DNA from: Antennarius striatus
Lineage: Eukaryota; Chordata; Actinopteri; Lophiiformes; Antennariidae
Assembly: GCF_040054535.1 (NCBI RefSeq)
Contig: NC_090791.1
Location: 15,923,327-15,987,326 of the forward strand
Direction: 5' to 3'
Length of the DNA: 64,000 nucleotides
The notes under the pieces: model-generated
Database searches by the model: none
What the model was told of the DNA's origin: nothing
Seen by the model: the letters and a program-made list of their open reading frames with translations, nothing else
Program-made: the position numbers and the translations under genes
In this document: positions 12,838-24,940 of the stretch, piece by piece
Layout: every line of letters starts with the position of its first letter
Numbering within the stretch: the first letter of the stretch is position 1

Positions 12838-14756
12838 CCCCCCCCCCCCCCACAATCTGAGAAAGGGTACCAAGCCCCAAGAGACATACACAGCCTCAAT
12901 ACAAGAGCTGCTGACCTGAGAAGGAAGATTGTGACCCAAATGGAAACCTGGAGCTTCCGACAAATACCTTCTGTCAAGTACCTTCAGAAGATCTGCTACA
13001 AGATGTGAATGCTGCAATAAGAACCATCCCCACAGGGAACATAACTGAGACCAACAAGCTGATCCACAGTACAACAACAGTAATCCTCGAGATGGTGGGA
13101 TATAAGATCAACAAAGGGCATAACAAACAAGACCCTCCATGGAAGAGACGGTTAGAGGCCAAGATAAAGGCGACACGGAGAGAAGTCAGCCAGCTAGCTG
13201 AGCTACAGAAGGGGAACATGGTGAATAAAGGGGTACCCAGGAAATACAGCAAGCTCTCCATACCTGAAGCACTCGAAACTGCCAAACAGAGGCTAACGGC
13301 TCTGGCTACCCGACTGAAGAGATACACCAAGGAGATTGGGGCCAGGAGAATAAACAAGACCTTCTCCACTCAACCAGCAAAGGTGTACTCTCAGTGGCAG
13401 GGAAAAATACTGCCACCATATGGAAAGAGAAGCATCACACAACACCGATGCCCAGTGGCTAGTGGACCTGAGGACTGACCACAGCTGCCTCCCAGAACAA
13501 GAGCCAGTAACCATCTCAATGGCAGACATCCAAGAAAGAGTGTCAAAGATGAAGAGTTGGTCAGCACCGGGCCCGGATATGATCCATACATACTGGCTAA
13601 AGAAGCTGACAGCACTCCATGAGCGTCTAGCAGCACAGATGAACCCATCCAACTACCGGCCAATAAGCTGTCTCAATACAACATGGAAGCTCCTGCCAGG
13701 CATAATGGCGGCTAAGATGAGTAGGCACATGGATCAATATATGAGCGGGGCACAGAAAGGAGTTGGTAGTAACACCAGGGGAGCCAAGCACCAGCTACTG
13801 GTGGACAGAGCAGTACACAGAGACTGTAAGAATAGGCAAACCAACTTGTGCACCGCCTGGATTGACTACCAGAAAGCCTATGACTCAATGCTACACACGT
13901 GGATACTGGAATGTCTGGAACTGTATAAGATCAACAGGACACTAAGAGCCTTCATCAAGAACTCAATGGGGAAGTGGAAGACAACCCTGGAGACTAACTC
14001 CAAGTCAATTGCCCAAGTTAACATCAAGTGCGGCATATACCAAGGGGATGCACTATCACCACTGCTGTTCTGCATAGGCCTGAACCCCCTCAGTCACATC
14101 ATCACAAAGAGTGGCTACGGATACCGATTCCGAAGTGGGACAACAATCAGCCATCTCCTCTACATGGATGACATCAAGCTGTATGCCAGGAATGAGTGAG
14201 AAATTGACTCACTGATCCACACCACCAGGATCTAAAGCGATGACATAGGGATGTCATTCGGATTAGACAAATGTGGCCGGATGGTGTCAAGAAGAGGCAA
14301 GATGATCAGAACTGAAGGGGTTGACCTACCAGGGGGCAGGATAGAAGACATCAAGGACAGCTACAAATACCTTGGAATCCCACAGGCTAATGGCAACAAT
14401 GAGGAGGCCGCAAGGAAGTCATCCACAGCCAAATACCTCCAGAGAGTAAGGCAAGTCCTGAGAAGCCAGCTGAATGGTAAGAACAAGGTCCGAGCCATCA
14501 ACATGTATGCACTGCCGGTCATCAGATACCCCGCTGGGATCATAAGCTGGCCAAAGGAGGAGATAGAAGCCACAGACATCAAGATAAGAAAGCTCCTCAC
14601 CATGCATGGAGGGTTTCACCCCAAGTCCAGCATCCTGAGGCTGTACACTAAGCGGAAAGAGGGAGGCCGAGGACTAGTGAGCATCAGGGCCACTGTCCAG
14701 GATGAGACATCAAAAATCCAAGAGTACATCATGCATGGAGGGTTTCACCCCAAGTC
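12838..14756 (+). pseudogene. R2/R4-like non-LTR retrotransposon fragment (dead reverse transcriptase)
   Basis: After a run of C (12838-12852), the plus strand encodes in pieces a LINE of the restriction-endonuclease group, as I recall it from fish and cnidarian proteins. Segment 13005-13400 holds the region before the RT. A frameshift near 13400 moves to frame 1, carrying RT blocks NYRPI, the DYQKAYD metal-binding block, GIYQGDALSPLLF and the YMDD catalytic motif near 14160-14172, then the thumb region DSYKYLGIPQ. Defects: an in-frame gap of about 30 residues before NYRPI (near 13640), a TGA at 14197 and another stop near 14233. The copy stops at 14756 before the zinc-knuckle and endonuclease region and joins a hAT end. 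The clade assignment (R2 versus R4/Dong) is uncertain. Confidence 0.75.
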
Positions 14757-14833
14757 ATTTATGCTCTCGCGGGTCACATAAAATGATGTGGTGGGCCACA
14801 TGTGGCCCCCGGGCCTTGGGTTTGACACATGTG
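14757..14833 (+). mobile_element. orphan right end of a hAT element
   Basis: The block from ATTTATGCTCTCGCGGG to GTTTGACACATGTG matches the right end of the complete hAT at 15892-16492 (TTTTTATGCACTCGCAAGC to GTTTGACACATGTG). No matching left end was found upstream of 12838. The fragment is joined directly to the LINE remnant. Confidence 0.7.
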
Positions 14834-15883
14834 CCCTAGATGATAATTTACATTTGTTTTCCAGTTCCCATGCAGCAGACTTGTTTCTAACTTCTGGGAC
14901 AAAAATGACTTGATTGTGTGTCTGTTATCTCAGCATACTAAAGAGCTGCATTTGGGTAGATTTCAGGCTATGTTATAAGAACGGTTACACAACATATTTG
15001 ATGTGTCACCTGTGACATAAAACTTACTGGTAGTTGTTGTTGTTGTTTTGGTTTTTTCTCCACAAAAATGGGAAGGTGGACTTGTGCATGCAGCCGACAG
15101 AATTCCTGAGGAAACTGAGAAAGCCTTCCTAAAATTGCTCAAAGACACTGGTGGGGCTCCTCCTCTATTCACAAATTTGTCAACCAGTGATACAGTTTCT
15201 GGCCCCGAAGTGCTTCTATAGATCACGTCATTCAAAACTGACAAGTAAGTCTTTTCCTGATGTATTTTCTTTCTTTCTTGACAATATATTTATCAGAAGC
15301 AGTTCACTGTATCAGTACAGTCAATTCAGGTTTACTTCATATTTCTTATTACTTAGTTTTATCAGGCCATTCATGCAAAGGTTGGTGCACCATTCAAACT
15401 CATGGAGTTGTATTGGACTGGCTATGCCAGCCCTAAACAAAGTAACCGTCAACACACACACAGACAGCAACATAAGTATGGAAGTGTTTCTGTAGCTCAG
15501 TGGTAGTCTGGCAGTGGTTGTACTAATAACATCTAAAAAATAACATCCTCATGTGTAACACATTGAACTGAAGTGAACGCGACTGTTCTGCAGAAGAGAG
15601 GCTTACTGACTTGAATAAAATGAGGTTTGTGTCACGCTAATTCGTGCTTAATGGCAATGTTAGTGAGATGCCAGGTGATCCCAACTCACAAACAGAAATG
15701 CCACGTAGGTACTTCCCTAGGTGTATCCTGGTTACATCAGTAGTACAGAGCGACTGCAATGCGGATGCATATAAAGACAAGTAACTCTGCATTGTTGAAT
15801 TCACACCCATTCATTTCTCCTTGGGTACCGTGACCTGAAGCTAGTTAGTTAAGTTTTTTTCTATTTTAAATCAATGTGTATTC
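14834..15883. other. intergenic DNA, no gene seen
   Basis: About 1.05 kb between the orphan hAT end and the hAT pair. Open frames on both strands (14963-15244 minus, 15151-15495 plus) have no family resemblance and include a TTG/GTT simple run near 15030. I see no gene. Confidence 0.5.
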
Positions 15884-15891
15884 ATTTAAAG

Positions 15892-16492
15892 CAGGGGTGT
15901 CAAACTCATTTTCCCCGAGGGCCACATACACATAATGGCCCTCAAAGGGCCAAATACAACTTATAAGTGAAACTACATGAAAGTCAATGTAATGTAAAAT
16001 AAATGTAACTACTCCTTAATGTTAATAACTTAGAATTTATTACTTATTCAAGTTACAAACATTACAGTTGCGCAAAAAATGTGTTTGCTTTTTGCGCCGT
16101 TATATTTGTCAGGTTATGAAACCCTAAAAACTCCATCAATCAAGAATCTATCCAAGTGAACAAAGAAAAATAATATCAAACACAAGTTAGGACATTAACT
16201 TTCTTTTCTTTCGGTTTTCTTTGGCTTTTCCCCTCAGGGGTCGCCACAGCGAATCAGTTGCCTCCATCTAACCCTGTCTTCAGCATCCTCTTCACTCTTC
16301 TCTTTGAACTTTGTTCAAAACGTTTTTGTCAGAGTTAAAATGGGCTTAATTATTTCATTTTAGGAAATAGTTTTGTTCAAAGCACTTTGAACTATTTATT
16401 TTTAGAAAGTGACTTTTTATGCACTCGCAAGCTACATAAAATGATTGTGGTGGGTAACATTTGGACCCCGGGCCTCAAGTTTGACACATGTG
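15892..16492 (+). mobile_element. hAT-type non-autonomous transposon A (601 bp)
   Basis: The ends CAGGGGTGTCAAACT and AGTTTGACACATGTG form imperfect TIRs. They are flanked by the 8-bp duplication ATTTAAAG (15884-15891) and ATTTAAAA (16493-16500), which fits the hAT target pattern. No transposase frame is present. An internal segment near 16213-16300 (CTCAGGGGTCGCCACAGCG) is a separate common fish repeat motif. Confidence 0.85.
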
Positions 16493-16500
16493 ATTTAAAA

Positions 16501-18577
16501 CAGCGGTCTCCAACCTTTTTTGCGCCACGGACCAGTTTCATCTAAGCCGATATTTTCAAGGACCGGTCTTCATTTGCTCGATAATAGTTAATGATGCCAG
16601 GACAGCTGTAATCTAATAATAAATCATCCGCAGTGGTTTAATGTAAAATGCAGATATCAACAGATAGTAAACAACCGCTCCACCATCATCCCGGTCCCCA
16701 AGAAACCCTCCACCACAGGACTAAATGGCTTCCGGCCTGTCGCTCTGACATCTGTGGTCATGAAGTCCCTTGAACGCCTCGTGTTGAGCCACCTGAAGGA
16801 CATCACAGGACCCCTGCTGGACCCCCTGCAGTTTGCCTATCGGGCAAACAGGTCAGTGGATGATGCAGTCAACATGGGACTGCATTTCATCCTGGATCAT
16901 CTCGACCACCCAGGGACATATGCACGGATCCTGTTCGTTGACTTCAGCTCGGCGTTCAACACCATCATCCCTGAGCTGCTATCCTCCAAACTTCACCAGC
17001 TCACAGTCCCCTCTGTCATGTGTCAGTGGATCACCAGCTTCCTGACAGACAGGACACAGCAGGTGAGGCTGGGGGCGATCACCTCAGACACTCAGACAGT
17101 CAGCACCGGTGCCCCCCAGGGTTGCGTCCTCTCTCCGCTACTCTTCTCCATCTACACCAACGACTGCACATCTACGCACCCAGCCGTCAAACTCCTGAAG
17201 TTTGCAGATGACACAACTGTCATTGGACTCATCCAGGACGGGGATGAGTCTGCATACCGACAGGAGGAGAGACAGCTAGTGGACTGGTGTAGTCGCAACA
17301 ACCTGGAGCTGAAATGCTCGAGACTGTGGAGATGACAGTGGACTTTAGGAAGTTACCCTCCCCTCTGCTCCCCCTCACCATCGCAAACAGCCCTGTGGAC
17401 TCGGTGGAGAGCTTCAAGTTCCTGGGGACTACTGTTTCCCGGGACCTGAAGTGGACTCTCCACATCAGCTGCATCCTCAAGAAGGCCCAGCAGAGGATGT
17501 ACTTTCTCAGGCAACTAAGGAAGCACGGTCTGCCACAGGAGCTGTTGGTCCTGTTCTACACGGCAGTCATTGAATCGGTTCTGTGTTCCTCCATCACAGT
17601 CTGGTCCGGTGCTGCCACCCAAAGGGACGGGGACAAGACTACAAAGGACAATCAGGTCTGCTGATAGGAAAAAACTGGGACCTCCCTGCCCTCCCTCCAA
17701 AAGCTGTACTCCTCAAGAATTAGGAGTCGGGCAGGGAAGATCATGTCAGACCCAACACACCCTTGACACCGTCTATTTAAAAGTCTATCCTCTGGGAGGC
17801 GCTACAGAGCCCTCCTCTCAAAATCAACCAGACTTAAAAACAGTTTCTTCCCCCAAGCCATAAGACACTTGAACAATAAATGTTAATTATTTGTCCCCAA
17901 ATCCCTGCAACATGCACTCAGCACCTGCACATTGTGCCCCCCCCCCCCCCCCCCCACCTATAATATTTAAAGTATTTAGAATAGTTAAGTTATGAATGCA
18001 GTTTGAGACACCACCTGCCGGAAACAAATTCCTCGTCTGCTTTCAACAAACGATGGCCAATAAAACTGATTCTGATTCTGATTTTGTCATAAATTGACAA
18101 TCAACATTTCTGTTAACTAAATAATCTTAAGAAATAATTATATTAAAAACTCAATTCAAGTGACTGCACTGATGAGGTTTATTTTGAAATATAGCGACAT
18201 ACAATCGGTGCATTCAACGTAGGAGATATACTGATCATTTCCAATAAAAGGGTGGACACATCAATCAAATAATAATAATTAAAACAATGAGAATTAGTGG
18301 TTGGGGACCGCTGATCTAGGGGTAACGGGAGACAATGACACCTGAAGTGTGTTCCGGACGTTCGGTCGCGATTTGGTACCGGGTCGCGACCCGGTGGTTT
18401 GGGACCACTGACGTAGACGGATGCACAGAGAATTGGGAAATTTTTCAAAGTAAAACATCTTTCAGACAGAAATAAATAAAACGGAAGTAATGTAAATTAT
18501 TTTCTCTTTCTGTGCGGCCCAGTACCAAATGGCCCACGGACCGGTCCGGTCCGCAGCCCGGGGGTTGGGGACCACTG
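16501..18577 (+). mobile_element. hAT-type non-autonomous transposon B, carrying a LINE insertion
   Basis: The left end CAGCGGTCTCCAACC and right end GGGTTGGGGACCACTG are inverted repeats. The flanks are ATTTAAAA (16493-16500) and ATTTAAAG (18578-18585). The interior holds an L2-type LINE (16673-18084). A second right-end-like block, GGTTGGGGACCGCTG, lies near 18300-18314, with another near 18395-18410, suggesting an internal nested or duplicated end. The right end stops about 48 bp short of the presumed arl4d poly(A) signal. Confidence 0.8.
16673..18084 (+). pseudogene. L2-type LINE reverse transcriptase fragment, 5' truncated, frameshifted
   Basis: The copy enters in the RT fingers (STIIPVPKKP near 16676), continues through LLDPLQFAYRANRSVDDAV, the metal block FVDFSSAFNTI, GAPQGCVLSPLLFSIYTND and the catalytic KFADDT near 17200-17215. 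A frameshift near 17312 moves it to the frame carrying SFKFLGTTVS and the QQRMYFLRQLRK segment. A second shift lies near 17625. It ends with a run of C (17938-17955) and a CTGATT repeat tail (18064-18080), the usual 3' signature of L2-type elements. It lies wholly inside hAT element B. Confidence 0.8.
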
Positions 18578-18624
18578 ATTTAAAGGAAGAGACGTGTATA
18601 CTACTACATCCAAATTTGCTAGAC

Positions 18625-18630
18625 TTTATT
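18625..18630 (-). promoter_or_regulatory. poly(A) signal AATAAA for arl4d
   Basis: TTTATT on the plus strand is AATAAA on the minus strand. It is the only canonical signal noted close to the left end of the region downstream of the arl4d stop (19296). The 3' UTR would be about 0.7 kb (about 18600-19295) with no other feature in it. Confidence 0.5.
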
Positions 18631-19295
18631 CATATTTTGACATTTTAACAAAAAAGAGAAGAAATTAAAAAAAAACAACTTGTATGAACTTAACCAAACA
18701 GATGACCCTGACTGACAGGGACAAGATGAAGAGAGAAAGCAATCAAAAAGTTGCACAGCTAATGCCATGTTGGCATAACTAACTTAATGTTGGGTAGTTA
18801 TTATCCTTAAGTAGTAAGTCTTATCTGAATCAACAGATCTGTTGTCATAAGGTGCCCCAGTGGGTATTTAGGTAAACATCATGCAACACTATCATCTAGA
18901 GTAAAGCGTGACAATGAAAACTAAAGGAACAGGAACTATAAAAGGGCAATCTACAAGTTTGGACAAGTCCTCGTACAAAATATCCTTCAGTATCGGAGTG
19001 TGTGCATCAATGTGGGTCCATCATGCTGTATAGTGCAGGATTTCCTCTGGTATTCATTCTACTGCTGCAGGCGTCACCGCTGTTGTCCTTTAAGGGTGGA
19101 GATACGGCGAGCGCTCTTAAGAGCAGGCACAGCCCCAAAGCAAGCAGGTCAGCCTAAACGTCTACAGAGTGCAGGATGGTGACAAGCTTTGTGCAGCATC
19201 ACCCACTGAAGTTCAAAAGTGTCGCAGATATGTCTGCTGGGTAGAGCTTCAGACTAGTGGTTGAGTACAGGTAAGTCGCTGCTTGATCCTTTGCT

Positions 19296-21481
19296 TCATC
19301 TCTTCTTCTTGGTGTGTCGGAGTACCTTCTTCCTCTTCAGGATCATCTCATAGAGTTTCTCCAGGCCAGGCTGCAGGCCCTGGCCGTCCAGAGCTGAGCA
19401 GCCCTCAGTGTGGTGCAGCGTGGATGAGTTCAGCTCGTGCAGAGCGAGCACCTTCTCTACCTGAAACACAAGACAATGACGGAGGGATTCCCAGTCAATT
19501 AAAAGGGATTACCTTTAAACAAAGAATCAATGCACAATCAATGGACCAAGGACATAAATGCTGATCTGTGGAGACTAATTTATGGGCAAATTCTCAACAT
19601 TTGGGTTGTTTTTCCAAAAATGGGTCTAAAGTATAACTTTTTTAGTAAGTCTAAGAGAGAGTATTTCCACTGAGGTTTAGCAAACCAAGGAACCTTTAAC
19701 CATTTTGACTGAACTTTTTAAAGCAGTTCTTCAACTAGAACATTCAAAGTTTAGACGAAAAAATAACAGAGAGCTGATCAGTCCTTCAACACAAACACAC
19801 ACCCTGAAAACAAGCAATCACTTGTTGCTTTGTGTGTGTATATTCAGGCCTGTGACTGTCATCTGGATGATGAAGACACCTCTCCGAGTTTTGCTGATGA
19901 ATCAAGAAACAACAAGTCAAAGTAGTTGCTGGCTGGGAGCAGGACAGGTGTACAGCCATATTGTCAGACGTACGGAGGGGTAACAGTATCTAGCGATGCT
20001 TGGAAAACCACAAAGTCATCGGTTAGGATAGACACTCAACTACAGTCAGATTTTAAAACAATATTGTTGTTTTATACCATCATGTCTGCATGTGATCATA
20101 TACTGTTGGTTTCTATGTTGGACAGTTTTGTGGTTTTATCTCTATCTTTTTTCTTTATAGTAATGGTGTTTTGAGTTTCTTTGAGAACTGATGATGGTTC
20201 ATCGCTGTGATGTCTTTTCATTGCTGTCAGAGACGTCCAAGACCAGAATGTAGACGAACACTTGTCCGTACTATATCCTCAAGATCAATGAAAGAGTTGA
20301 AATCAATATACAGACAAGTAAAGAGCATGAAGGAGCTCCACTCGGCAACATGCCAACTGGCTCCTAACGGCACCAGTGTTCTGATCTACTCACAAGTGAG
20401 CTCAGGACAGCTTTTGAACTTGAGAGTGGGCTGGGTAAAGCTGAGGTAACACCTGGTTTACATGATTCAGTTTGATCAGGTAACATCTAGGAAGGATTAT
20501 TACAGCAGTCATATGAACATGCTTCGGGATTGGATTTTGGGATTGTTTGGTCTGAAAATGGACAAATTCCATTTAAAGATTGATATTTCAATATCTTGTT
20601 TTTTCTTCATCGTGCAGATCAAACCTCAAAACTACAGTATTTTCTGCACTATAAGGTGTACCTAAAAGCCTTTAATTTTCTCAAAAATCAACAGTTAATC
20701 TTATAATCCAGTGCGCTTTAAAATAGGCCATTCATTGAGTTCTCAGATGAGTTGTTAACTCTTAGCTGTAACCTCAATCCAATGTGCCTTGTATGTTAAT
20801 TTTTTTTTGAAATGGGTCATTCACTTAAGGTGTGCCTTATAATCCAGTGCACCTTATAGTGAGGAAAATACTGTACTTTAATGTTGAATGCTAAAAGACG
20901 AACTCAGTAAACTAAGAAAATGCAACATTCAGCAGTTCTTTTTTTCATTCATATTTACCCATAAAAAAAACTCTTGTATTTGTAACTTTTCAGCTCTATA
21001 GAAAACAACATTGAGGCATTAATCTGAGAGTAACTACCTCTGTAGCTGGCATGGCTCCATCCCGGTCCTGCTTGTTTGCCAGAACGAGCACTGGCACTCC
21101 CTGGTTCTCTGCCAACCGGGTGATCCTATGGAGTTCCACTTTTGCCTCTTCCATGCGCTCCACCTCGGCTGCATCCACTACAAACACCAGCCCATCCGTC
21201 CTCCTGGTGTAAGACTTCCACAAAGGCCTCAGTTTTTCCTGGCCTCCTACATCCCACACCTGGAACGTGGTGATGGTGGTTTTGGAGTTGCCAATATTGA
21301 CTTTAATCCGCTCCATGTTGAAACCTTTGGTGGGGATCGCCTCCACAAATTCCTGCAGCTTGAGTCGGTAAAGGAGAGACGTTTTCCCTGCAGAATCCAA
21401 ACCAATCACGACCACATGTAAAGACTGGAAACTGGGAAGGAAAGGCGTGTTGGGGGCAATGTCTGTTAACTGGTTCCCCAT
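19296..21481 (-). CDS. arl4d: ADP-ribosylation factor-like protein 4D (ARL4D)
   Basis: Small GTPase of the ARF family; ARL4 proteins act at the plasma membrane and recruit cytohesins. Two coding exons on the minus strand, 21038-21481 (148 codons) and 19296-19460 (54 codons plus stop), give 202 residues against 201 in human ARL4D. Visible: Gly2 for N-myristoylation, P-loop GLDSAGKT (27-34), PTKGFN switch I (50-55), WDVGGQE switch II (76-82), NKQD (136-139), and the Lys/Arg-rich C-terminus KKKR that in this subfamily drives membrane and nuclear targeting. The start is fixed by MGN and by similarity to human. The residues around 70-135 are closer to ARL4D than to ARL4A or ARL4C. Oddity: a 1577-bp phase-0 intron splits codons 148 and 149, whereas I know the mammalian ARL4 coding regions as single-exon. 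The product is certain; subfamily letter very likely. Confidence 0.93.
19461..21037 (-). other. intron inside the arl4d coding region
   Basis: The donor reads GAG|GTAGTTAC and the acceptor TTTCAG|GTAGAG, so the six bases AGGTAG occur at both borders. Without the intron the frame reads straight from ATE into [10 protein letters not shown], exactly as in human ARL4D. The intron contains a TA-flanked MITE (20635-20873) and otherwise AT-rich unique sequence. Confidence 0.85.
20635..20873. mobile_element. MITE, family with CAGTATTTTCCGCACTAT ends, copy 1
   Basis: The ends CAGTATTTTCTGCACTAT and, inverted, CAGTATTTTCCTCACTAT are flanked by TA on each side. Internal blocks resemble TTATAATCCAGTGCGC and occur twice, in relation to the ends. 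It has no coding capacity. Two more copies lie at 40354-40508 and 52652-53871. Confidence 0.85.
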
Positions 21482-23700
21482 GTTAAGGTCCTGTTAAATG
21501 AAGTAATCCCTCTAAATAGTCTGATCCGCCTGGATCCTCGTGCTGTGTCCCCGGCAGTAAAACCCTGTTGAGAAGCTGTGATCGTGGCAGACAGACGGGA
21601 AACCAGTTCACACTCCTGGTCTCACTTCAAAGGTTGGTTCAGGAAGACAGTGGGGGACAAAGAACTGTATTCACTGAGCACCTGGGGGAGAAAGGAAAGG
21701 AGGGGGGCATGAGTAAGCAAATTTAAGATCAGCAGTGGGATGTCAGTATTTGGATGAGGTGAAACTGATTCCTAGTTCACGCAAAAAAAAAGTTCTGGTG
21801 AGGAATTTTTCTTTTGGATTCCAAAACAATCCTGTCTTTATACAATAATGTTTTCAAAATCATACTGAAGCACATAGATCTGCTAAATGCATTGAAATCA
21901 GTGACGTGTGGTGAGGTTCATGGCTGGTGAGGCACTGTCTTCATCATAATCAGATTTAAAACATGAACCTTCAGTGTAGCTTATTCACCATTTAGTAAGC
22001 AACAGTGATCAAGTCTTATAGCAGAATTATAGACATACAAACTGACACACAAATAAGCACATTTGATTAAAAAAATGTTATGTTGTTGTCTACATGTTTG
22101 TTTATATGTTACGTTTACTTATAAATGAAGTCAATGCGCAGCTCCTTTTGACCAAAAGCATAGAAAAAAATTTGAGTAGAGATATGTAATCCTCCATTTT
22201 TATAGTAAGGCAAGGTGAGTGGAAAAAACGAATGGCTGCACTCGACTTGCTGACAATAGATTGGAGCTTGCTGTCTCTTAATCTGTGGCTGAGGAGGCCC
22301 AAGAAGAAATCCTGGGATCACCAACGTCCCCTACCATGAGGCAGGAAACATGTGTGCCTCACTTAGTGCTTCTTCCCAGCCGTTTTAGGATTGCTCAACT
22401 CAAGAAAGACGTTACACACATACAGTTGTTGACAAAAAAACACTGTACATTACATACATTAGCTAAACTATGGAAATTTAGTTCATATAGCAAACGTGAT
22501 TGAACATTTTAATAGCGACATATAGAGAGATAACATTATGGTGTTACTATTTATCTACCAGCACAGCTAGCCAAGCCATTGCACAATCCATGGTGAGGCT
22601 CGACTGGCTGGTGCCTCACCACAGGTCTCTTCTCAGTATTCAGCGGTAAATGTGAAAATTCAACAATCTTGAGTAAAAATAATCTCAAATTGGTGGCGTT
22701 AAATAGAAAATAACTTCATAATAGTCATAACTGGATAAATATAATGATTTAATTCTGTCATTTTCCCTTTTTCTTTTCTTTCATGATGGCAGGTGAAGCC
22801 GTACTTGATTTAGTCAACCATCCTGTGGAGATGCTGACCCATAATCTTTCCAAAAAAATAATAAAATAAAATACATTTTTTTTAAAAATTACAAAACAGG
22901 ATTTGTAGAAAACTGTTTAAAGGGTAAATTATGATCCCATCATGGCTCCTATGTGTATAGAGTTTGGTGAGGACGAGTTTGCTTAAATTTGAGTTTAAAG
23001 ATCACATTTCAAAGGAAACAAGACTACGTATCGTGGTTGGATTATGTAACATCGTTGTCAAAACTAAACAGACATGATGCACACAAAATAAATTCAGATG
23101 GACAGATAGTCAAAACAAATCTTCCGCTGCTCCCATCATTATTATATAACAGTTATAAACGGTAGATTCTATTCAGGCTTGACCCGCAAGAAAAAAAGTC
23201 AGCACAGCAGCTATAACCATGTTATTACACATCAGTCAGTTTGATCCGCTGTGCATGAACGACTGGGCTGAATGAGTGAGAACTGGACAGACTGGGATCA
23301 CAATGAGACCCAATAACAAGCTCACACCGCGAGCAACGACTAGTCAAAAACATGTTAGCAGATGGGTTTTGTTTTCTGTTTGTCTAAGATGACCGTAGCT
23401 CCACTTTAACTCCCGAGGTGGAATATTCAAAGAAAAAGTCGTTGGTCCGGTGTCACAAGTAGAACCCACTCCGACAAAGTAAACATGTTTAGACTAAACT
23501 GGTTTCCATGTCTCACCTGGGGTCTCAATAAACCCGTCGGCATTGTTGGAAAATGACGATTCTGCAAACAAAATTAAATAAATAAAGTAAACTAAATAAA
23601 CGGTAGTTTAAACAGAGCGCGTCCCGACTTGACTGTCCCCTTAGCCGAACTGACCAACTCTGACAGAACGCTCGGGGCAGCGCCGGCAAAACTCCTCCCC
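21482..23700 (-). other. arl4d 5' UTR, first intron and promoter region
   Basis: A strong acceptor (a pyrimidine run, then CCCCCAG|GTGCTC) places the 5' border of the coding exon at 21681, so 21482-21681 is 5' UTR. A good donor (CCCCAG|GTGAGA) near 23516 ends a non-coding first exon that starts in a CpG-richer stretch near 23600-23760. The first intron (about 21682-23515) contains the element at 21898-22632. No TATA box was picked out. Confidence 0.6.
21898..22632. mobile_element. non-autonomous DNA transposon with GTGGTGAGG ends
   Basis: The left end GACGTGTGGTGAGGTTCATG and the right end, inverted (GACCTGTGGTGAGGCACCAG), are imperfect inverted repeats about 735 bp apart. I recognise the left-end motif as a common fish repeat but cannot name the superfamily. 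No transposase frame is visible. It lies in the arl4d 5' UTR intron. Confidence 0.55.
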
Positions 23701-24940
23701 TTTATGACGCAACAAGTCGGGTCCTTCTGTGACCCGCTCTATCCAGGCTCTGATTGGCTCGCTCTTTTCCCGGCTCCCTGTGTTGCCAAGTTTTTTTAAA
23801 ATCAGTAGAGGGTCTTTAAAGATTGAAAAACTTAAGTTTTAAAATATAGGAAGTGATAAAAAAAATGCCTGCGCCAATTATGGTGAGTGAAGCCACTTGT
23901 AAATGGTTTAAATATTGAAATCAGTCCGTTTGGGCTGGTTGGTTGACCGGTTTGTTTAGCTTGTTTATCTCGTATCTGGCAAGAAACAAACCCACTGACG
24001 TCACCACCCAACAAATACTTCAGACGGTCGTCGGAATGCCGAGCCAATCAGAGGCGGAGCAGAGCAGGTCACGGCGTGGCCATAGTAGGATTTGTACAAC
24101 AGGCAATGTGACGAACACAAGTGGAACGCTGCTCTTCACGCTAAAACATTCCTGACATTTCACCGCGTTTCACATTTTTTCCGTAGAACCTGGAGCCGTT
24201 CTTTACTGATGTGCATATTTTTGTCCATTATTATGTGTCACGAAAACACATGGAATTTTACAGTAAACCTAACTTTAAAAGTTAGAAACACAAAAATACG
24301 AGCGATAAATTTGAAATACTAAGTTCAAATAATATGCCTGACTTTTTATTACTATTTTCAGGTGACTCCTGACTACATATTTAAAATGAAATAAAGCAAA
24401 ATCAATAATCGCAAAAGTATAAAGTTTTTTTTCCTAGAAACTGCACAACCTCATGACTAGTCGTGATTGTACTGACAGACATCATAGATCTGCAGATGTT
24501 ATCGAGCTGCTCATGACGGACAGTAAAAAAATGTGTTAAACAATGTAAATGAAATGAGAGCTGAAAATTCCTGCATGACTTGTTTGAATTTTTTAGCCAT
24601 AGACCAACAGATAATACAGTATAACATTATAACCTCAACCCCTGGCCCCTAAAGTGTTACCAAAATTTTAAACCTAAGTTAAAAAAAACAAACAAATTCC
24701 TCAAAATTCCTAAAATCCACTTCACCAAATCCAAAAAAATTTCATCTTTCACAGTAATAAATATGATTTTTAACTAAATCTGATACTTTTAATGGAAACT
24801 ATTTCCCACAGAGCATGACCACATCAGTGAAATGATATTGCCTATATGCAAACTATAGTAGAAATCTGGTTTGTGTCATATTATATGAAATAAACCAGAG
24901 GGGAACAGAGATAAGGCCAGACAAGACTCACCTTTTTGGA
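23701..24940. other. intergenic DNA upstream of arl4d
   Basis: About 1.2 kb to the Penelope-like element. The first 400 bp are moderately CpG-rich and may be promoter. The rest is AT-rich and I see no gene on either strand. Confidence 0.5.

Noticed and set aside
12974-13663. Minus-strand frames of 90-131 codons with hydrophobic residues
   Set aside because: They are antisense shadows of the R2/R4-like LINE coding segment.
16754-17664. Host reverse transcriptase or telomerase-like gene
   Set aside because: It is frameshifted, 5' truncated, ends in a CTGATT repeat tail and lies inside a hAT element; it is an L2-type LINE copy.
21128-21421. 97-codon plus-strand frame
   Set aside because: Antisense of the arl4d coding exon, with no independent support.
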